Of a DNA stretch of 48,925 nucleotides, positions 25,931 through 35,166 are shown piece by piece. The notes beneath the pieces are model-generated. The model saw only the letters and a program-made list of their open reading frames with translations. It ran no database searches and was not told the origin of the DNA. Each line of letters starts with the position of its first letter. Position 1 is the first letter of the stretch. The DNA comes from Alphaproteobacteria bacterium (lineage in GTDB: Bacteria; Pseudomonadota; Alphaproteobacteria; Micavibrionales; Micavibrionaceae), in assembly GCA_020443075.1 (NCBI GenBank), contig JAGRIU010000042.1, positions 1 to 48,925 on the forward strand. The letters run 5' to 3'. Position numbers and translations under genes: made by a program.

Positions 25931-26965
25931 ATGAAAATAAGCTACCGCGACACCGAACCCTTCGTCAAAGCGCCAAATCCGGCGGCGCGGGTCATTTTGG
26001 TCTACGGACCCGATGCCGGATTGATCAAAGAACGCGCCCGCATCATGGGCAAAACCGTCGTCGCCGACCTCAACGATCCCTTCAACGCCGTCACCCTCAC
26101 CAGCGACATCCTTTCTTCCGATCCAGCCCGCCTGAGCGATGAAGCCGGCGCCATATCAATGATGGGCGGCGATCGTTTAATCCGCATCGAAAATGCGGGC
26201 GATAAACTCACCCCCCTGCTCAAAACCTATCTCGAAAACCCGTCTTCCTCTGCCCTGATCATCGCCGAGGCCGCCGAGCTAACACCGCGTTCTTCTCTAA
26301 GAAAGCTCTGCGAAAGCGCCAAAAACGCCGCCGCCATCGCCTGCTATATCGACGATGAAAAAGACCTGCTGCGCCTGATCCGAGAAAATTTAAACGCCGA
26401 CGGCCTCCAAATCGAACATGACGCTACGCTCTGGCTTGCCGCCAACATCAGCGGCGATCGCCTCAAAGTCCGCAGCGAGCTGGAAAAGCTCATGACGTAT
26501 AAAGGCCTGAATACGCCCGATATGGACAAAAACCCTATATCCCTCGCAGACGTACAGGCTTGCTGCGGCGAGGCCGGCGCGCTGGATATCGACGATCTGG
26601 TCTATAACGTCGCCGGAAATCAGGCCGGGCTGGCCTTAAAAAAATTCAACCAGCTCATCGAAGAAGGAGTCTCCTTCATCGTCGTCTTGCGTGCCCTGCA
26701 AAGCCATTTCCGCCGCCTGCATCTCAGCAAAGTCAAAATGCAAACCGGCCAATCGGTCGAACAAGCCATGAAAGCGCTGTCTCCTCCGATCTTCTTCAAA
26801 CAGGAAGCCGCCTTCAAAGCCCAGTTAAACCGCTGGAGTCTTGAGGGCTTGAACAAAACCCTGCAAAAACTCATGCAACTCGAAGCCCAGTGCAAACAAA
26901 CCGGAGTGCCCGTAGAAACCTTATGCGCCCAGGCCGTTCTGGGGATCAGCAAAAGTCGCGGCTAA
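25931..26965 (+). CDS. holA: DNA polymerase III subunit delta
   Basis: Delta is the clamp-loader subunit that opens the beta sliding clamp. The 344-residue product begins VILVYGPDAGLIKERAR, where delta has a degenerate AAA+ nucleotide-site region without a functional Walker A. It continues with MMGGDRLIRIENAGDKL, then SALIIAEAAELTPRSSLRK, the helical DATLWLAANISGDRLKVRSELEKL segment typical of delta, and the C-terminal collar domain (FNQLIEEGVSFIVVLRALQSHFRRL). It is separate from leuS/lptE, with which holA is often linked. It ends six bases short of the convergent aminotransferase gene. Confidence 0.94.
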   Translation: MKISYRDTEPFVKAPNPAARVILVYGPDAGLIKERARIMGKTVVADLNDPFNAVTLTSDILSSDPARLSDEAGAISMMGGDRLIRIENAGDKLTPLLKTYLENPSSSALIIAEAAELTPRSSLRKLCESAKNAAAIACYIDDEKDLLRLIRENLNADGLQIEHDATLWLAANISGDRLKVRSELEKLMTYKGLNTPDMDKNPISLADVQACCGEAGALDIDDLVYNVAGNQAGLALKKFNQLIEEGVSFIVVLRALQSHFRRLHLSKVKMQTGQSVEQAMKALSPPIFFKQEAAFKAQLNRWSLEGLNKTLQKLMQLEAQCKQTGVPVETLCAQAVLGISKSRG

Positions 26966-26971
26966 ACACGC

Positions 26972-28207
26972 TTAAACGAGGATTTTTTCCATCCGGTTCA
27001 GCGCCTCTTCAAGGCGGCGGCGTGAAACCGCAAAGCACATACGGATATACCCTTTACTGGTCTGCCCGAACGCGCATCCCGGAGAGAGCAAAACACTGCA
27101 CTCATCAACAAACCGTTTCGTCAAAGCTTTACAATCCGGCTCGCCATCCACCTTGAAAAACGCATAAAACGTTGCCTGCGGATAGGCCATATGCACGCGC
27201 GGCAGAGCTTTAAAACGCTCGACCAGATAATCGCGGTTCGAACGCCACAAATCGATTTGCTCTTTCAGGAAATCCTCGCCCTGCTCCAGCGCGGCAATCG
27301 CCCCGTACTGCGTAAAAGTCGGCGGACACAAATTATTATACAGCGCCACATCGCGGATTTTTTCCTCCGCTTCCGGCGGCCCGACAATCCAGCCCAAACG
27401 CCATCCGGTCATCGCCCAACTCTTGGAAAAGCTGTTCACGACCAAAAGCAAATCATCCGCGCACGCCACATCCAAAAAACTGTCCGCACGCAAATGCTTA
27501 TGTGTACTTTCAAAAACAATCCGCCCGTAAACCTCATCGGCCAACACCCAGATCCCGCGCGCGCGCGCAAACTCCAAAATAGCGCGCATTTCATCCTGTG
27601 AAGCACTCCAACCAGTCGGATTCGAAGGAGATACCACCAAAATCACCTTGGTTTTCGGCCCGCACGCCCCAAACAGCTTATCCATATCAAGCTGCCAGCC
27701 GCCCTCATCGGAATAATCCAGAGAAACCTGCTTCGTATCAGCCTGCGTGAGCTCAATTGCGCCCAAAAGATTTTTCCAGATCGGCGTAATCGCCACCACC
27801 TCATCACCTTTATCCAACAACGCCGCCAAAGACAAATGCATCGCCGTCGATCCGGAAGCCGTCACAAAAAACCGACTGGATGGAATCTCAAGCTCATAAA
27901 TCCGCTTGTAATAATCAGAAAGTGCGCGGCGTAAAGGCTCTTGCCCCAGCGTCGGCCCATAAACCGTTTTTCCGTCCTGCATCGCATTAAAGGCGGCGCG
28001 CGCAATAAAATCCGGCGTCGGGCTATCGCCCTCGCCTTGCGCCAGCGTAATCATATTATCCCGCCCGGCGGCATAATTCATCATCTCCACCCCGGGATTG
28101 GAAGTCAACGCATGCAAAACCGGACGAAACTTAAGCCCCTGCCGGACCTCGTTCACTGTTTGCTCTGTATTATCCAGATGCTCACTCGTATGTGTTTTAA
28201 TGCTCAT
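26972..28207 (-). CDS. Class I/II PLP-dependent aminotransferase
   Basis: A 411-residue fold-type I aminotransferase, probably acting on aspartate or an aromatic amino acid in the cytoplasm. Motifs include ITLAQGEGDSPTPDFI (substrate loop), VTASGSTAMHLSLAALLD (PLP phosphate region), SPSNPTGW (asparagine contacting the PLP ring), LADEVYGRIVFE (aspartate to the pyridine nitrogen) and NSFSKSWAMTGWRLGW with the Schiff-base lysine. The C-terminal GYIRMCFAVSRRRLEEAL holds the carboxylate-binding arginine. The ATG at 28207 with AGG upstream is preferred. The same frame stays open 64 codons further up, but that part is arginine-rich and unlike the family. Substrate cannot be fixed from sequence. Confidence 0.88.
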   Translation of the reverse strand: MSIKTHTSEHLDNTEQTVNEVRQGLKFRPVLHALTSNPGVEMMNYAAGRDNMITLAQGEGDSPTPDFIARAAFNAMQDGKTVYGPTLGQEPLRRALSDYYKRIYELEIPSSRFFVTASGSTAMHLSLAALLDKGDEVVAITPIWKNLLGAIELTQADTKQVSLDYSDEGGWQLDMDKLFGACGPKTKVILVVSPSNPTGWSASQDEMRAILEFARARGIWVLADEVYGRIVFESTHKHLRADSFLDVACADDLLLVVNSFSKSWAMTGWRLGWIVGPPEAEEKIRDVALYNNLCPPTFTQYGAIAALEQGEDFLKEQIDLWRSNRDYLVERFKALPRVHMAYPQATFYAFFKVDGEPDCKALTKRFVDECSVLLSPGCAFGQTSKGYIRMCFAVSRRRLEEALNRMEKILV

Positions 28208-28237
28208 AATATAAAACCTGCTTTCAAAACTCTGGTG

Positions 28238-28266
28238 TCTATAACGGACCGCCCGCCTAAAGGCAA
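28238..28266 (-). promoter_or_regulatory. Possible sigma-70 promoter of the aminotransferase gene
   Basis: On the minus strand TTGCCT (28266-28261), a 17-base spacer and TATAGA (28243-28238) precede the ATG at 28207 by about 30 bases. The rest of the 257-base spacer up to 28464 shows no gene or strong hairpin. Confidence 0.4.
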
Positions 28267-28464
28267 AACAAATCCTATAAATCTTAATCTTTGGAACTTT
28301 TAAGGAATAAACGTGCGCGCCTGCACTATGGGCTCGAAATAAGCGGACCTCAGCCCGCCGCACGCGCTGCGGCAGCTCTCGCAAAAATAGCGTATGCATA
28401 GAAAAGCTGCGTCATAACAGAAACAGATAATCACGCCGCTCAAGGCTTTGCAAGCAAATAAAGA

Positions 28465-30537
28465 TCAAACCGCATCAGCCACAAAGCCGTAAACAGGCTT
28501 GCCCTGCAAATGCACACCGATTTCCGCAAACAACGCCGTCTTTAAAAGACCTCCGGAATCCACGCCGTACGTCTCCGGCGCCTTAACATCTTGTCCGGCC
28601 AAAAGCTTGGAAGTCGGTTTTTCCGCGCGTTTCCCATTCGGCGTTTTCAAGACATAAGGCACAGCCAATATCTCATGCGGCGTCGAAAGCCGTCCCACGG
28701 AATCCGAAATAACCGTTTTAATCTGCGCTTTAAGCTCTTCACTCAAAGCCACGCCGCCGGAGAGCACAACAAACAAAGCTGTATGATCTCCGCCTTGCAC
28801 GTCCTTGAAATTTGCCGCCAGAAAATCCTCTACCAAGCCGGAAAAATCAGGATGCCCCATCGCATCATAAAGCTGCTGCGTCCCGATACGTACACCGCCC
28901 TGATTCAGCGTCGTATCTGAGCGCCCCTCGACCTTGATCTGCCCGCCGGCACAGCGCATCACCGCATCACCATGCCGCCAGACCGCAGGCCGCACCTTGA
29001 AATACTCGAAATATTCTGCCCGAAAACGCTTGTTGCCTTTATCGTTCCAGAAATAGAGCGGCCGCGAAGCAAACGGCGCTTTAATGACCAACTCGCCAAC
29101 CTCGCCCACCTCCACAGGATGACCATCATCACCCCAGATATCCGCATCCATCCCTAAAACAAAGCCCTTAAGCTGTCCGGCGACCGTATCAAAAAACGGA
29201 TTGGCCCACGCATATCCACCGACAAAATCCGTCCCGCCGCACACCCCGTTAATGCTCAAGCCCCCCTTTATATGCTGATCGACATACTCAAACCCGCTAT
29301 CGGACAAAACAGAACCTGTATACATCAAACACCGCAAAGCCTGCAAATGAAGCCCTTTAGCATCCACGCCGTTTTTAGCCCACACATCTTGAATAATCGC
29401 CGCCGCTGTACCTAAATGCGTACACCCATACTCGGCCGCAAACCGCAATTGTGCATCGGCCGAAGGATAAGCCGGGTTCCCGTCATAAATCATCACCGCG
29501 GCCCCGAGCACAAGCCCGCTGGCCAGCCAGTTAAACATCATCCAGCTCACCGTCGAGTGAAAAAACACCTTATCACCCGCATGCACATCCGATTGCAGCC
29601 CATGTTCAATGGCATGCTTTAAAAGGCAGCCCCCCACGCCATGCACAAAGCATTTCGGCTGGCCCGTCGAACCCGATGAAAACAAAATCGCCAAAGGCTG
29701 GTTAAAATCGCGCCGTACAAAAGCCATCTCCTGCGGCATGCATTCACCCAGCAAAGTATCAGCCAAATACGTGTGAGCATTCAAAACCCCCAGATCAAGC
29801 TGCGCATCCAGATTTGGCAAAATGACCGTCGCCGCCAGTGACGGCAAAGCCGCCTGTAACTCGGCTACAACCCCCAAACGTTCTTCGCGCTTGGCCGGTT
29901 TATCCGGATGGCTCATATGCACATACCCATCCACCGCGATCAAAACCTTGGGCTCAATTTGCGCAAATCGGTTTGCCGTGGCCTGCGCCCCCATTTCGGT
30001 CCCCACAGACGAAAAAATCGCCCCCAGATTGGCCGCCGCCATCATTAATATGTACGCCTCAGGGATATGCGGCAGATACACCGCCACCCGGTCGCCCTCG
30101 ACCACGCCCAGCCGCTCCAGAACCTGCGTCCATACACTGACCTGATCGTACAAATTACGCCAGCTTAAAACCCGGTCCCCCTCACGGCCCGCCACGCGCG
30201 CGATAATCGCCGGCTCATCCGGACGCACCACGGCATGCGCAAGCATATTCTCTGTAAAACTGATTTTGGAATCGGGAAAGAACTGAGCCTTTAAAATATC
30301 TTTCGGATATTTTAGGTCAACTTTTCCCTTATCGCCGAGCAAACCGAAAAAATCCCAGACCATCGAATGAAAAAGACCGGAATGCTCAACCGACCAACGA
30401 TGCAAAGCCATATAACTCTCGGGCCCAGCCGCACCGAAATTAATCCCCGTTTGCGCCTCCACAAACCAGACAAAATGCGCCAATCGGCTCGCCTCTTTTT
30501 CAGCCTCACTCGGATGATGTAAAACATGCGCACTCAT
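28465..30537 (-). CDS. Acetoacetyl-CoA synthetase
   Basis: ATP-dependent ligase that activates acetoacetate to its CoA thioester through an acyl-AMP intermediate, linking ketone bodies or polyhydroxybutyrate breakdown to central metabolism. The 690-residue length and the N-terminal domain with ALHRWSVEHSGLFHSMVWDF fit the AACS group rather than acetyl-CoA synthetase. The adenylation core has ILFSSGSTGQPKCFVHG (around residue 286-302), NGVCGGTDFVGGYA and RHGDAVMRCAGGQIKVEGRSD. The catalytic lysine motif TPNGKRAEKPTSK lies near the C-terminus. The ATG at 30537 follows a strong GGGGGGAT site. It is transcribed divergently from dsbD, and no beta-oxidation gene is adjacent. Confidence 0.93.
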   Translation of the reverse strand: MSAHVLHHPSEAEKEASRLAHFVWFVEAQTGINFGAAGPESYMALHRWSVEHSGLFHSMVWDFFGLLGDKGKVDLKYPKDILKAQFFPDSKISFTENMLAHAVVRPDEPAIIARVAGREGDRVLSWRNLYDQVSVWTQVLERLGVVEGDRVAVYLPHIPEAYILMMAAANLGAIFSSVGTEMGAQATANRFAQIEPKVLIAVDGYVHMSHPDKPAKREERLGVVAELQAALPSLAATVILPNLDAQLDLGVLNAHTYLADTLLGECMPQEMAFVRRDFNQPLAILFSSGSTGQPKCFVHGVGGCLLKHAIEHGLQSDVHAGDKVFFHSTVSWMMFNWLASGLVLGAAVMIYDGNPAYPSADAQLRFAAEYGCTHLGTAAAIIQDVWAKNGVDAKGLHLQALRCLMYTGSVLSDSGFEYVDQHIKGGLSINGVCGGTDFVGGYAWANPFFDTVAGQLKGFVLGMDADIWGDDGHPVEVGEVGELVIKAPFASRPLYFWNDKGNKRFRAEYFEYFKVRPAVWRHGDAVMRCAGGQIKVEGRSDTTLNQGGVRIGTQQLYDAMGHPDFSGLVEDFLAANFKDVQGGDHTALFVVLSGGVALSEELKAQIKTVISDSVGRLSTPHEILAVPYVLKTPNGKRAEKPTSKLLAGQDVKAPETYGVDSGGLLKTALFAEIGVHLQGKPVYGFVADAV

Positions 30538-30649
30538 AAAAATATCCCCCCAAGATGTAACCCCTCTTTAAGAATACCCGAATGAAGCCATAGATTTAAA
30601 CTGATAAATTGTTATCATAAAATTAAACCTTCAGACGTGGGGACAAACC

Positions 30650-32800
30650 GTGCATCGCTTACTTTTAATCGCTCTTCTACCCATTATGCTGCTGTGCAGC
30701 CCTTCGGCTCAGGCACAAACCAAAGAAAAAGACGACTCTTTGGTCAAAATCCGCCTGCTACCCGAACGCACGAACATAAACCCCGGCGAAGAATTCCAGA
30801 TCGCTATTGATCAGGTTATTGCCGAACACTGGCACACTTATTGGGAAAATCCCGGCGATTCCGGCACACCGCTGCGCATCACATGGACCTTGCCTCAAGG
30901 CTGGAAAGCAGGGCCTCTATTGTGGCCCGCGCCGCATAAAATCCCCTATGAACCGCTGATGAATTTTGGCTATGAAAATTCTGCAACGCTGCTGCAATCG
31001 CTCAAAGCCCCAAAAAATCTGCCAGAAGGCCCCATAGATTTAAGCGCCGATATCGAAGTGCTCGTCTGCAAGGAAGAATGCATCCCCGAATACGCAGCGT
31101 ATCACTTGACCCTCAATGACCCGCAAACCACGCCGGAAGATAACAGCGCCTATATTGAAATGGCGAGCGCGAAAATCCCTGTCCAAAGCGATTGGCAAGC
31201 AACATTCACAGAAGAAAACGGCAATCTCGTAATCACAACAACCCCGCCCGAAGATATTGCCGGTGCAATAGACCCGCAAAGTCTGGAATTTTTTCCGCGC
31301 GAATGGGGCCTGATCGAAAACACCGCAAAACCGAAAGCCACAATTGAAAACAATAAACTAACCATCTCCCAGACCCGCGGTGAACGCCCGATAAGCGCTT
31401 TTAAAACGGCTGAAATCGTTTTGCGCTATAAAGCAAATGACGGCAAAGACAACGCACTGACACTCAACGCTCTACCGAACACCAAAGCCCCCGCCGCCGA
31501 TCACCCCACCTCAACGGCGCGGAAAAAGCAAAGCGCGACACAAAAACCCAAACTCAAAACAACCCAGAACATAAGCCTGCTCGGCGCAGCCCTCTTTGCA
31601 ATTCTCGGCGGTCTGATCCTGAACCTGATGCCCTGTGTCTTTCCGGTTCTCTCCATCAAAGCCCTCAGCCTGATCAAAATCTCGGAAAAACACCCGGCTC
31701 TGGCTCGCCTGCACGGCCTAAGCTATACCGCAGGCGTCATCGCAAGCTTCGTCATCATCGCCGCAACCTTGATTGCCCTCAAATCTGCCGGATCGGAAAT
31801 CGGCTGGGGCTTCCAGTTGCAAAACCCGCTCATGATCGGCCTGTTGGTCTATCTGCTCTTCCTGATCAGCCTTAACCTCATCGGCCTGTTTGAAGTGTCA
31901 GGCCGTTTCGGCAACGCCGGATCAAAACTGGCCGGAAAAGAAGGCCTCACCGGCTCGTTCTTCACAGGCGTTCTGGCCACCTTGGTCGCCACACCTTGCA
32001 CAGCGCCCTTTATGGCCGGCGCTCTGGGCTTCGCCCTGCTCCAGCCCGCCGCCATCAGCCTGCTGATCTTCGCGCTTTTAGGCCTAGGGTTGGCTCTCCC
32101 CTATCTGGTTCTGTCCTTCATTCCGGCCTTGCAAAAAGCCATGCCCAAACCGGGTGCATGGATGGATATCTTTAAACAACTTCTGGCCTTCCCGATGTTT
32201 GCCGCCACTATTTGGCTCATCTGGGTCTTAGGCATGCAAACAGGCGCAGACGGCATCATCAGCATCCTGATCGGCATGGCCCTGCTCAGCTTCGCAATCT
32301 GGATGCTGCGCCACAAGCCAAAAGACCGCTTTTGGCGTGGCCTGACGACGACTTTGGCACTAATTTCGATCTTTCTCGCCATCACCTCCTTGCCGCCCAA
32401 AGCCATGATCGTCTCCATGTGCGAAGTCAAACAAAGCAGCCTCAGTCAAAGCTTCTCACCCGGCAAACTCGAAACGCTGCTGCAAGGCGATGATCCGGTC
32501 TTTGTCGAAATGACAGCCGCCTGGTGCATCACCTGCAAGGTCAACCATGCCGCCGCGCTCAATATCGACAGCACCAGACAGCTTTTCGAAGATAACAACG
32601 TGCAATACCTGATCGGCGACTGGACCAACGAAGACCCGCAGATCACGGAGTTTTTAGACTCCTATGGACGCAGCGGTGTTCCGCTCTACGTATATTATCC
32701 GCCGCGCGATGCCAAAACAGGCCAGCGCGCACAGGAAAAGATTTTGCCGCAAATCTTAACCCCCGGCATCGTCAGGGATTATATCGAAGGACGCAAATAA
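30650..32800 (+). CDS. dsbD: Thiol:disulfide interchange protein DsbD
   Basis: Moves reducing equivalents from cytoplasmic thioredoxin across the inner membrane to periplasmic partners. The 716-residue product has a signal peptide (residues 1-22, ending AQAQ). A periplasmic N-terminal domain follows, with the C140-C144 pair in VCKEECIPE. The membrane core at about 305-590 has C329 (NLMPCVFPVL) and C450 (VATPCTAPFM) as the transmembrane redox pair. The C-terminal thioredoxin-like domain has C626/C629 in AAWCITCK. The CxxxC N-terminal domain is of the DsbD/ScsB type with the longer alphaproteobacterial spacer. The start is GTG with GGGGAC seven bases upstream. The secreted redoxin gene follows 39 bases downstream and is a likely partner. 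Confidence 0.93.
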   Translation: MHRLLLIALLPIMLLCSPSAQAQTKEKDDSLVKIRLLPERTNINPGEEFQIAIDQVIAEHWHTYWENPGDSGTPLRITWTLPQGWKAGPLLWPAPHKIPYEPLMNFGYENSATLLQSLKAPKNLPEGPIDLSADIEVLVCKEECIPEYAAYHLTLNDPQTTPEDNSAYIEMASAKIPVQSDWQATFTEENGNLVITTTPPEDIAGAIDPQSLEFFPREWGLIENTAKPKATIENNKLTISQTRGERPISAFKTAEIVLRYKANDGKDNALTLNALPNTKAPAADHPTSTARKKQSATQKPKLKTTQNISLLGAALFAILGGLILNLMPCVFPVLSIKALSLIKISEKHPALARLHGLSYTAGVIASFVIIAATLIALKSAGSEIGWGFQLQNPLMIGLLVYLLFLISLNLIGLFEVSGRFGNAGSKLAGKEGLTGSFFTGVLATLVATPCTAPFMAGALGFALLQPAAISLLIFALLGLGLALPYLVLSFIPALQKAMPKPGAWMDIFKQLLAFPMFAATIWLIWVLGMQTGADGIISILIGMALLSFAIWMLRHKPKDRFWRGLTTTLALISIFLAITSLPPKAMIVSMCEVKQSSLSQSFSPGKLETLLQGDDPVFVEMTAAWCITCKVNHAAALNIDSTRQLFEDNNVQYLIGDWTNEDPQITEFLDSYGRSGVPLYVYYPPRDAKTGQRAQEKILPQILTPGIVRDYIEGRK

Positions 32801-32826
32801 CGAGCAACGAGCAACGATCAACGACT
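32799..32826. repeat. Four tandem AACGANY-type heptamers between dsbD and the redoxin gene
   Basis: AACGAGC, AACGAGC, AACGATC and AACGACT run head to tail, starting in the last two bases of the dsbD stop codon and ending just before the AAAGGAG ribosome site. A spacer microsatellite of this kind can vary in length by slippage. Confidence 0.6.
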
Positions 32827-32839
32827 AAAGGAGAAAACC

Positions 32840-33442
32840 ATGCGTAAATTTATGCCTCTACTAGGGCTCATAGCCCTTTTCATTACCGCACCCGCTTGGG
32901 CCGCCGCCGAAGTTGGACACCCCGCCCCGGACTTCGAAGCCCAAACAGCCTCCGGTGAAACCTTCAAGCTCTCGGACCATAAAGGCGAAATTGTCGTTCT
33001 GGAATGGACCAACCATGAATGCCCCTTCGTCATGAAACACTACGGCACCGGTAACATGCAAAAAACCCAAACAGCCGCCCGCGAAGAAGGCGTTACATGG
33101 GTCTCCATTGTTTCATCTGCCCCGGGCCGCCAAGGCAATACCAGCGCAGAAGAAGCCCTGAAAATCGCTCAGGACGCCGGCGCAGATATCAACGCAAAAA
33201 TCCTCGATGAAAGCGGTGAAATAGGCCATCTTTACGATGCGAAAACTACGCCCCATATGTTCGTGATTGATGCAAACGGCATGCTGGCCTACGCCGGAGC
33301 CATCGACGACCAGCCCAGCCCGAACCCGAAAACCGTAGAGGGGGCTCATAACTACGTCTTGGCCGCGATCAAAGATCTAAAAACCGGACGCGCCGTTGAA
33401 ACGCCCCAGACAGCCTCCTACGGATGCGGCGTGAAATATTAG
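32840..33442 (+). CDS. Secreted thioredoxin-fold (redoxin) protein with a single active-site cysteine
   Basis: A 200-residue protein with a cleavable signal peptide (residues 1-22, ending AWAAA) and an AhpC/TSA-redoxin fold. It opens with VGHPAPDFEAQTASGETF and has the active region LEWTNHECPFVMKHY, where C61 is the only active-site cysteine (CPFV, not CxxC). A TTPHMFVIDANGMLAYAG segment supplies the cis-proline. The other cysteine is near the C-terminus (SYGCGVKY) and could act as a resolving residue. The WTNxxCPFVxKHY form marks a known group of thioredoxin-family proteins of unclear substrate. AAAGGAG lies ahead of the ATG. Placement after dsbD suggests that DsbD keeps it reduced in the periplasm. 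Confidence 0.88.
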   Translation: MRKFMPLLGLIALFITAPAWAAAEVGHPAPDFEAQTASGETFKLSDHKGEIVVLEWTNHECPFVMKHYGTGNMQKTQTAAREEGVTWVSIVSSAPGRQGNTSAEEALKIAQDAGADINAKILDESGEIGHLYDAKTTPHMFVIDANGMLAYAGAIDDQPSPNPKTVEGAHNYVLAAIKDLKTGRAVETPQTASYGCGVKY

Positions 33443-33503
33443 AACGGATAAAGCACTCAATACGCAAAATATTTTCATCCCCGCGTAAACTGTGGTATCA
33501 ATA

Positions 33504-33535
33504 GAAGAGGGCCTTGTCGTAAACAAGCCCTCTTC
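33504..33535 (+). terminator. Terminator hairpin after the redoxin gene
   Basis: GAAGAGGG-C-CTTG pairs with CAAG-CCCTCTTC (one bulged base) around the loop TCGTAAA, and TTCACTTTT follows. It separates the dsbD-redoxin unit from the histidine kinase gene. Confidence 0.65.
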
Positions 33536-33559
33536 TTCACTTTTGGGCCCCATGTCCTA

Positions 33560-35161
33560 ATGAAGCGTCCTGATTTGAGTGTCCTGATGCCAGTCAAAAG
33601 AAAACTAAAGCCCGCGCGCACAAATGCCGCGCAAAAGATTCAGCCTCTTTTCTCGTCCACACAGGGAAAAGAAAGCTTGGACATACGCCCGTTTTTGGAT
33701 CTCAGCAACGAAGCCTATATCGCCATCAACGATCTGGGACAAATTCTCTATACAAACCAAAGCTTCCGTACAATAACAGGCTATAGCGAAAAAGACCTCG
33801 AAACCCTGCACTTCATGGAAATTTTCAGCCGAGAAGACCGCCCCTATATCCGCGCAGGTGTTCAAGCTTTTGACACGGAAAGCAAAACAAAACAAAACCC
33901 CGTCACAGATTTCGAAGCACGCATCATCACAAAAAACGGCAAAACCTGCCAGATGGAATGGCGCCAACAGCTATGCGGAAATTTACTCTATTGCGCCGGA
34001 CGGAATATCACATCAATCCGGGCGCAAGAAAAGGAATTGACCCGCCGTGAAAAGCAGCTCTCCCAAGCCGAAAATATCGGGCGTATGGGACACTGGAACT
34101 GGATTATCGGTGAACAAACCATGGAATGGTCCGATGAAATATACCGCATTTTCGGCGTCGAAAAAGGATCGTTTGAACCGACCTTTGAAACAATGAACGC
34201 CATGGTCGCCCGCGCCGATATCGCCCGCGTCAATCAAGCCTTCCACCGCGCTCTGATCGAAGAAAACGATTATGACATGGAATTCTGCATCCGCCGCCCC
34301 GATGATGAAACACGCTTCATCCGATGTGAAGGCCGCTGCGCCCGTGATGAATCCGGCGAAGTCATCGCGCTCTACGGTATTATGCAGGATATGACCGAGC
34401 GCATGCTCTACGAAAGCGACCTCAAAAAAGCCAAAGACGCCGCCGAGCGTGCCTACGCCGCCAAAACCCAGTTCCTCGCCAATATGTCCCATGAACTGCG
34501 CACGCCCTTAAACGCCATTATCGGTTTTTCTGAAATGATTCAGCAGCAACTCCTCGGCCCCGTCGGCACCGAAAAATACCTCGAATATGTCGGCGGCATT
34601 CGCGAAAGCGGACAACACCTCCTTGATCTCATCAGCGACATTCTCGATATGTCGAAAATAGAGGCCGGGAAATACGAACTCGACCTCGAAGAAATCTCGC
34701 CAGATAAAATCATCAAGCTAGCCCTGCACATGATGGAAGGCCGCGCCCACGAATCCGGCGTCAAAATCAATCTGGACTGTGCACCCGGCGAAAACCTGAA
34801 AGTGATTGCCGATCGCCGTGCATTCCTGCAAATTCTGCTCAACGTCCTGTCCAACGCCGTCAAATTCACCTCCGATAACGGACAAGTCAATATTGCATGC
34901 CTTGAGCGAAAAGATTACATCACGATTAAAATCAGCGATAACGGCATCGGCATCCCCGCCAATAAACTTGCAGCCATCACACGGCCCTTTGAACAAGTCT
35001 CCTCGTCCTACGCACGTGAACATGAAGGCACAGGGCTAGGACTGGCGATCACCAAAGAATTGATAGAAATGCATGGCGGCACGCTATTTGTTGAATCACA
35101 TGTCGGTATCGGCACAACCGTAACCATTCGCCTTCCACGCAACGCGCACAAAGCCAAATAA
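33560..35161 (+). CDS. Soluble PAS-PAS hybrid-type sensor histidine kinase
   Basis: A 533-residue kinase with no membrane segment, so it senses a cytoplasmic signal. PAS 1 spans about residues 42-155 (EAYIAINDLGQILYTNQSF; a PAC-like RNITSIRAQEKEL ends it). PAS 2, of the PAS_3 type, spans about 172-285 (MEWSDEIYRIFGVEKGSF). The dimerisation/phosphoacceptor helix is FLANMSHELRTPLNAIIGF with H311. The ATPase domain has the N-box LLNVLSNAVKF, ISDNGIGIP and GTGLGLAITKELIEMHGG. No receiver domain is fused and no response regulator is adjacent, so its partner is encoded elsewhere. The ATG has no clear ribosome site. It ends five bases before a convergent gene. Confidence 0.9.
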   Translation: MKRPDLSVLMPVKRKLKPARTNAAQKIQPLFSSTQGKESLDIRPFLDLSNEAYIAINDLGQILYTNQSFRTITGYSEKDLETLHFMEIFSREDRPYIRAGVQAFDTESKTKQNPVTDFEARIITKNGKTCQMEWRQQLCGNLLYCAGRNITSIRAQEKELTRREKQLSQAENIGRMGHWNWIIGEQTMEWSDEIYRIFGVEKGSFEPTFETMNAMVARADIARVNQAFHRALIEENDYDMEFCIRRPDDETRFIRCEGRCARDESGEVIALYGIMQDMTERMLYESDLKKAKDAAERAYAAKTQFLANMSHELRTPLNAIIGFSEMIQQQLLGPVGTEKYLEYVGGIRESGQHLLDLISDILDMSKIEAGKYELDLEEISPDKIIKLALHMMEGRAHESGVKINLDCAPGENLKVIADRRAFLQILLNVLSNAVKFTSDNGQVNIACLERKDYITIKISDNGIGIPANKLAAITRPFEQVSSSYAREHEGTGLGLAITKELIEMHGGTLFVESHVGIGTTVTIRLPRNAHKAK

Positions 35162-35166
35162 AAAAA

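Noticed and set aside
28208..28399. 64-codon N-terminal extension of the aminotransferase
   Set aside because: Arginine-rich, unlike the family, and a better ATG with ribosome site and promoter lies at 28207.
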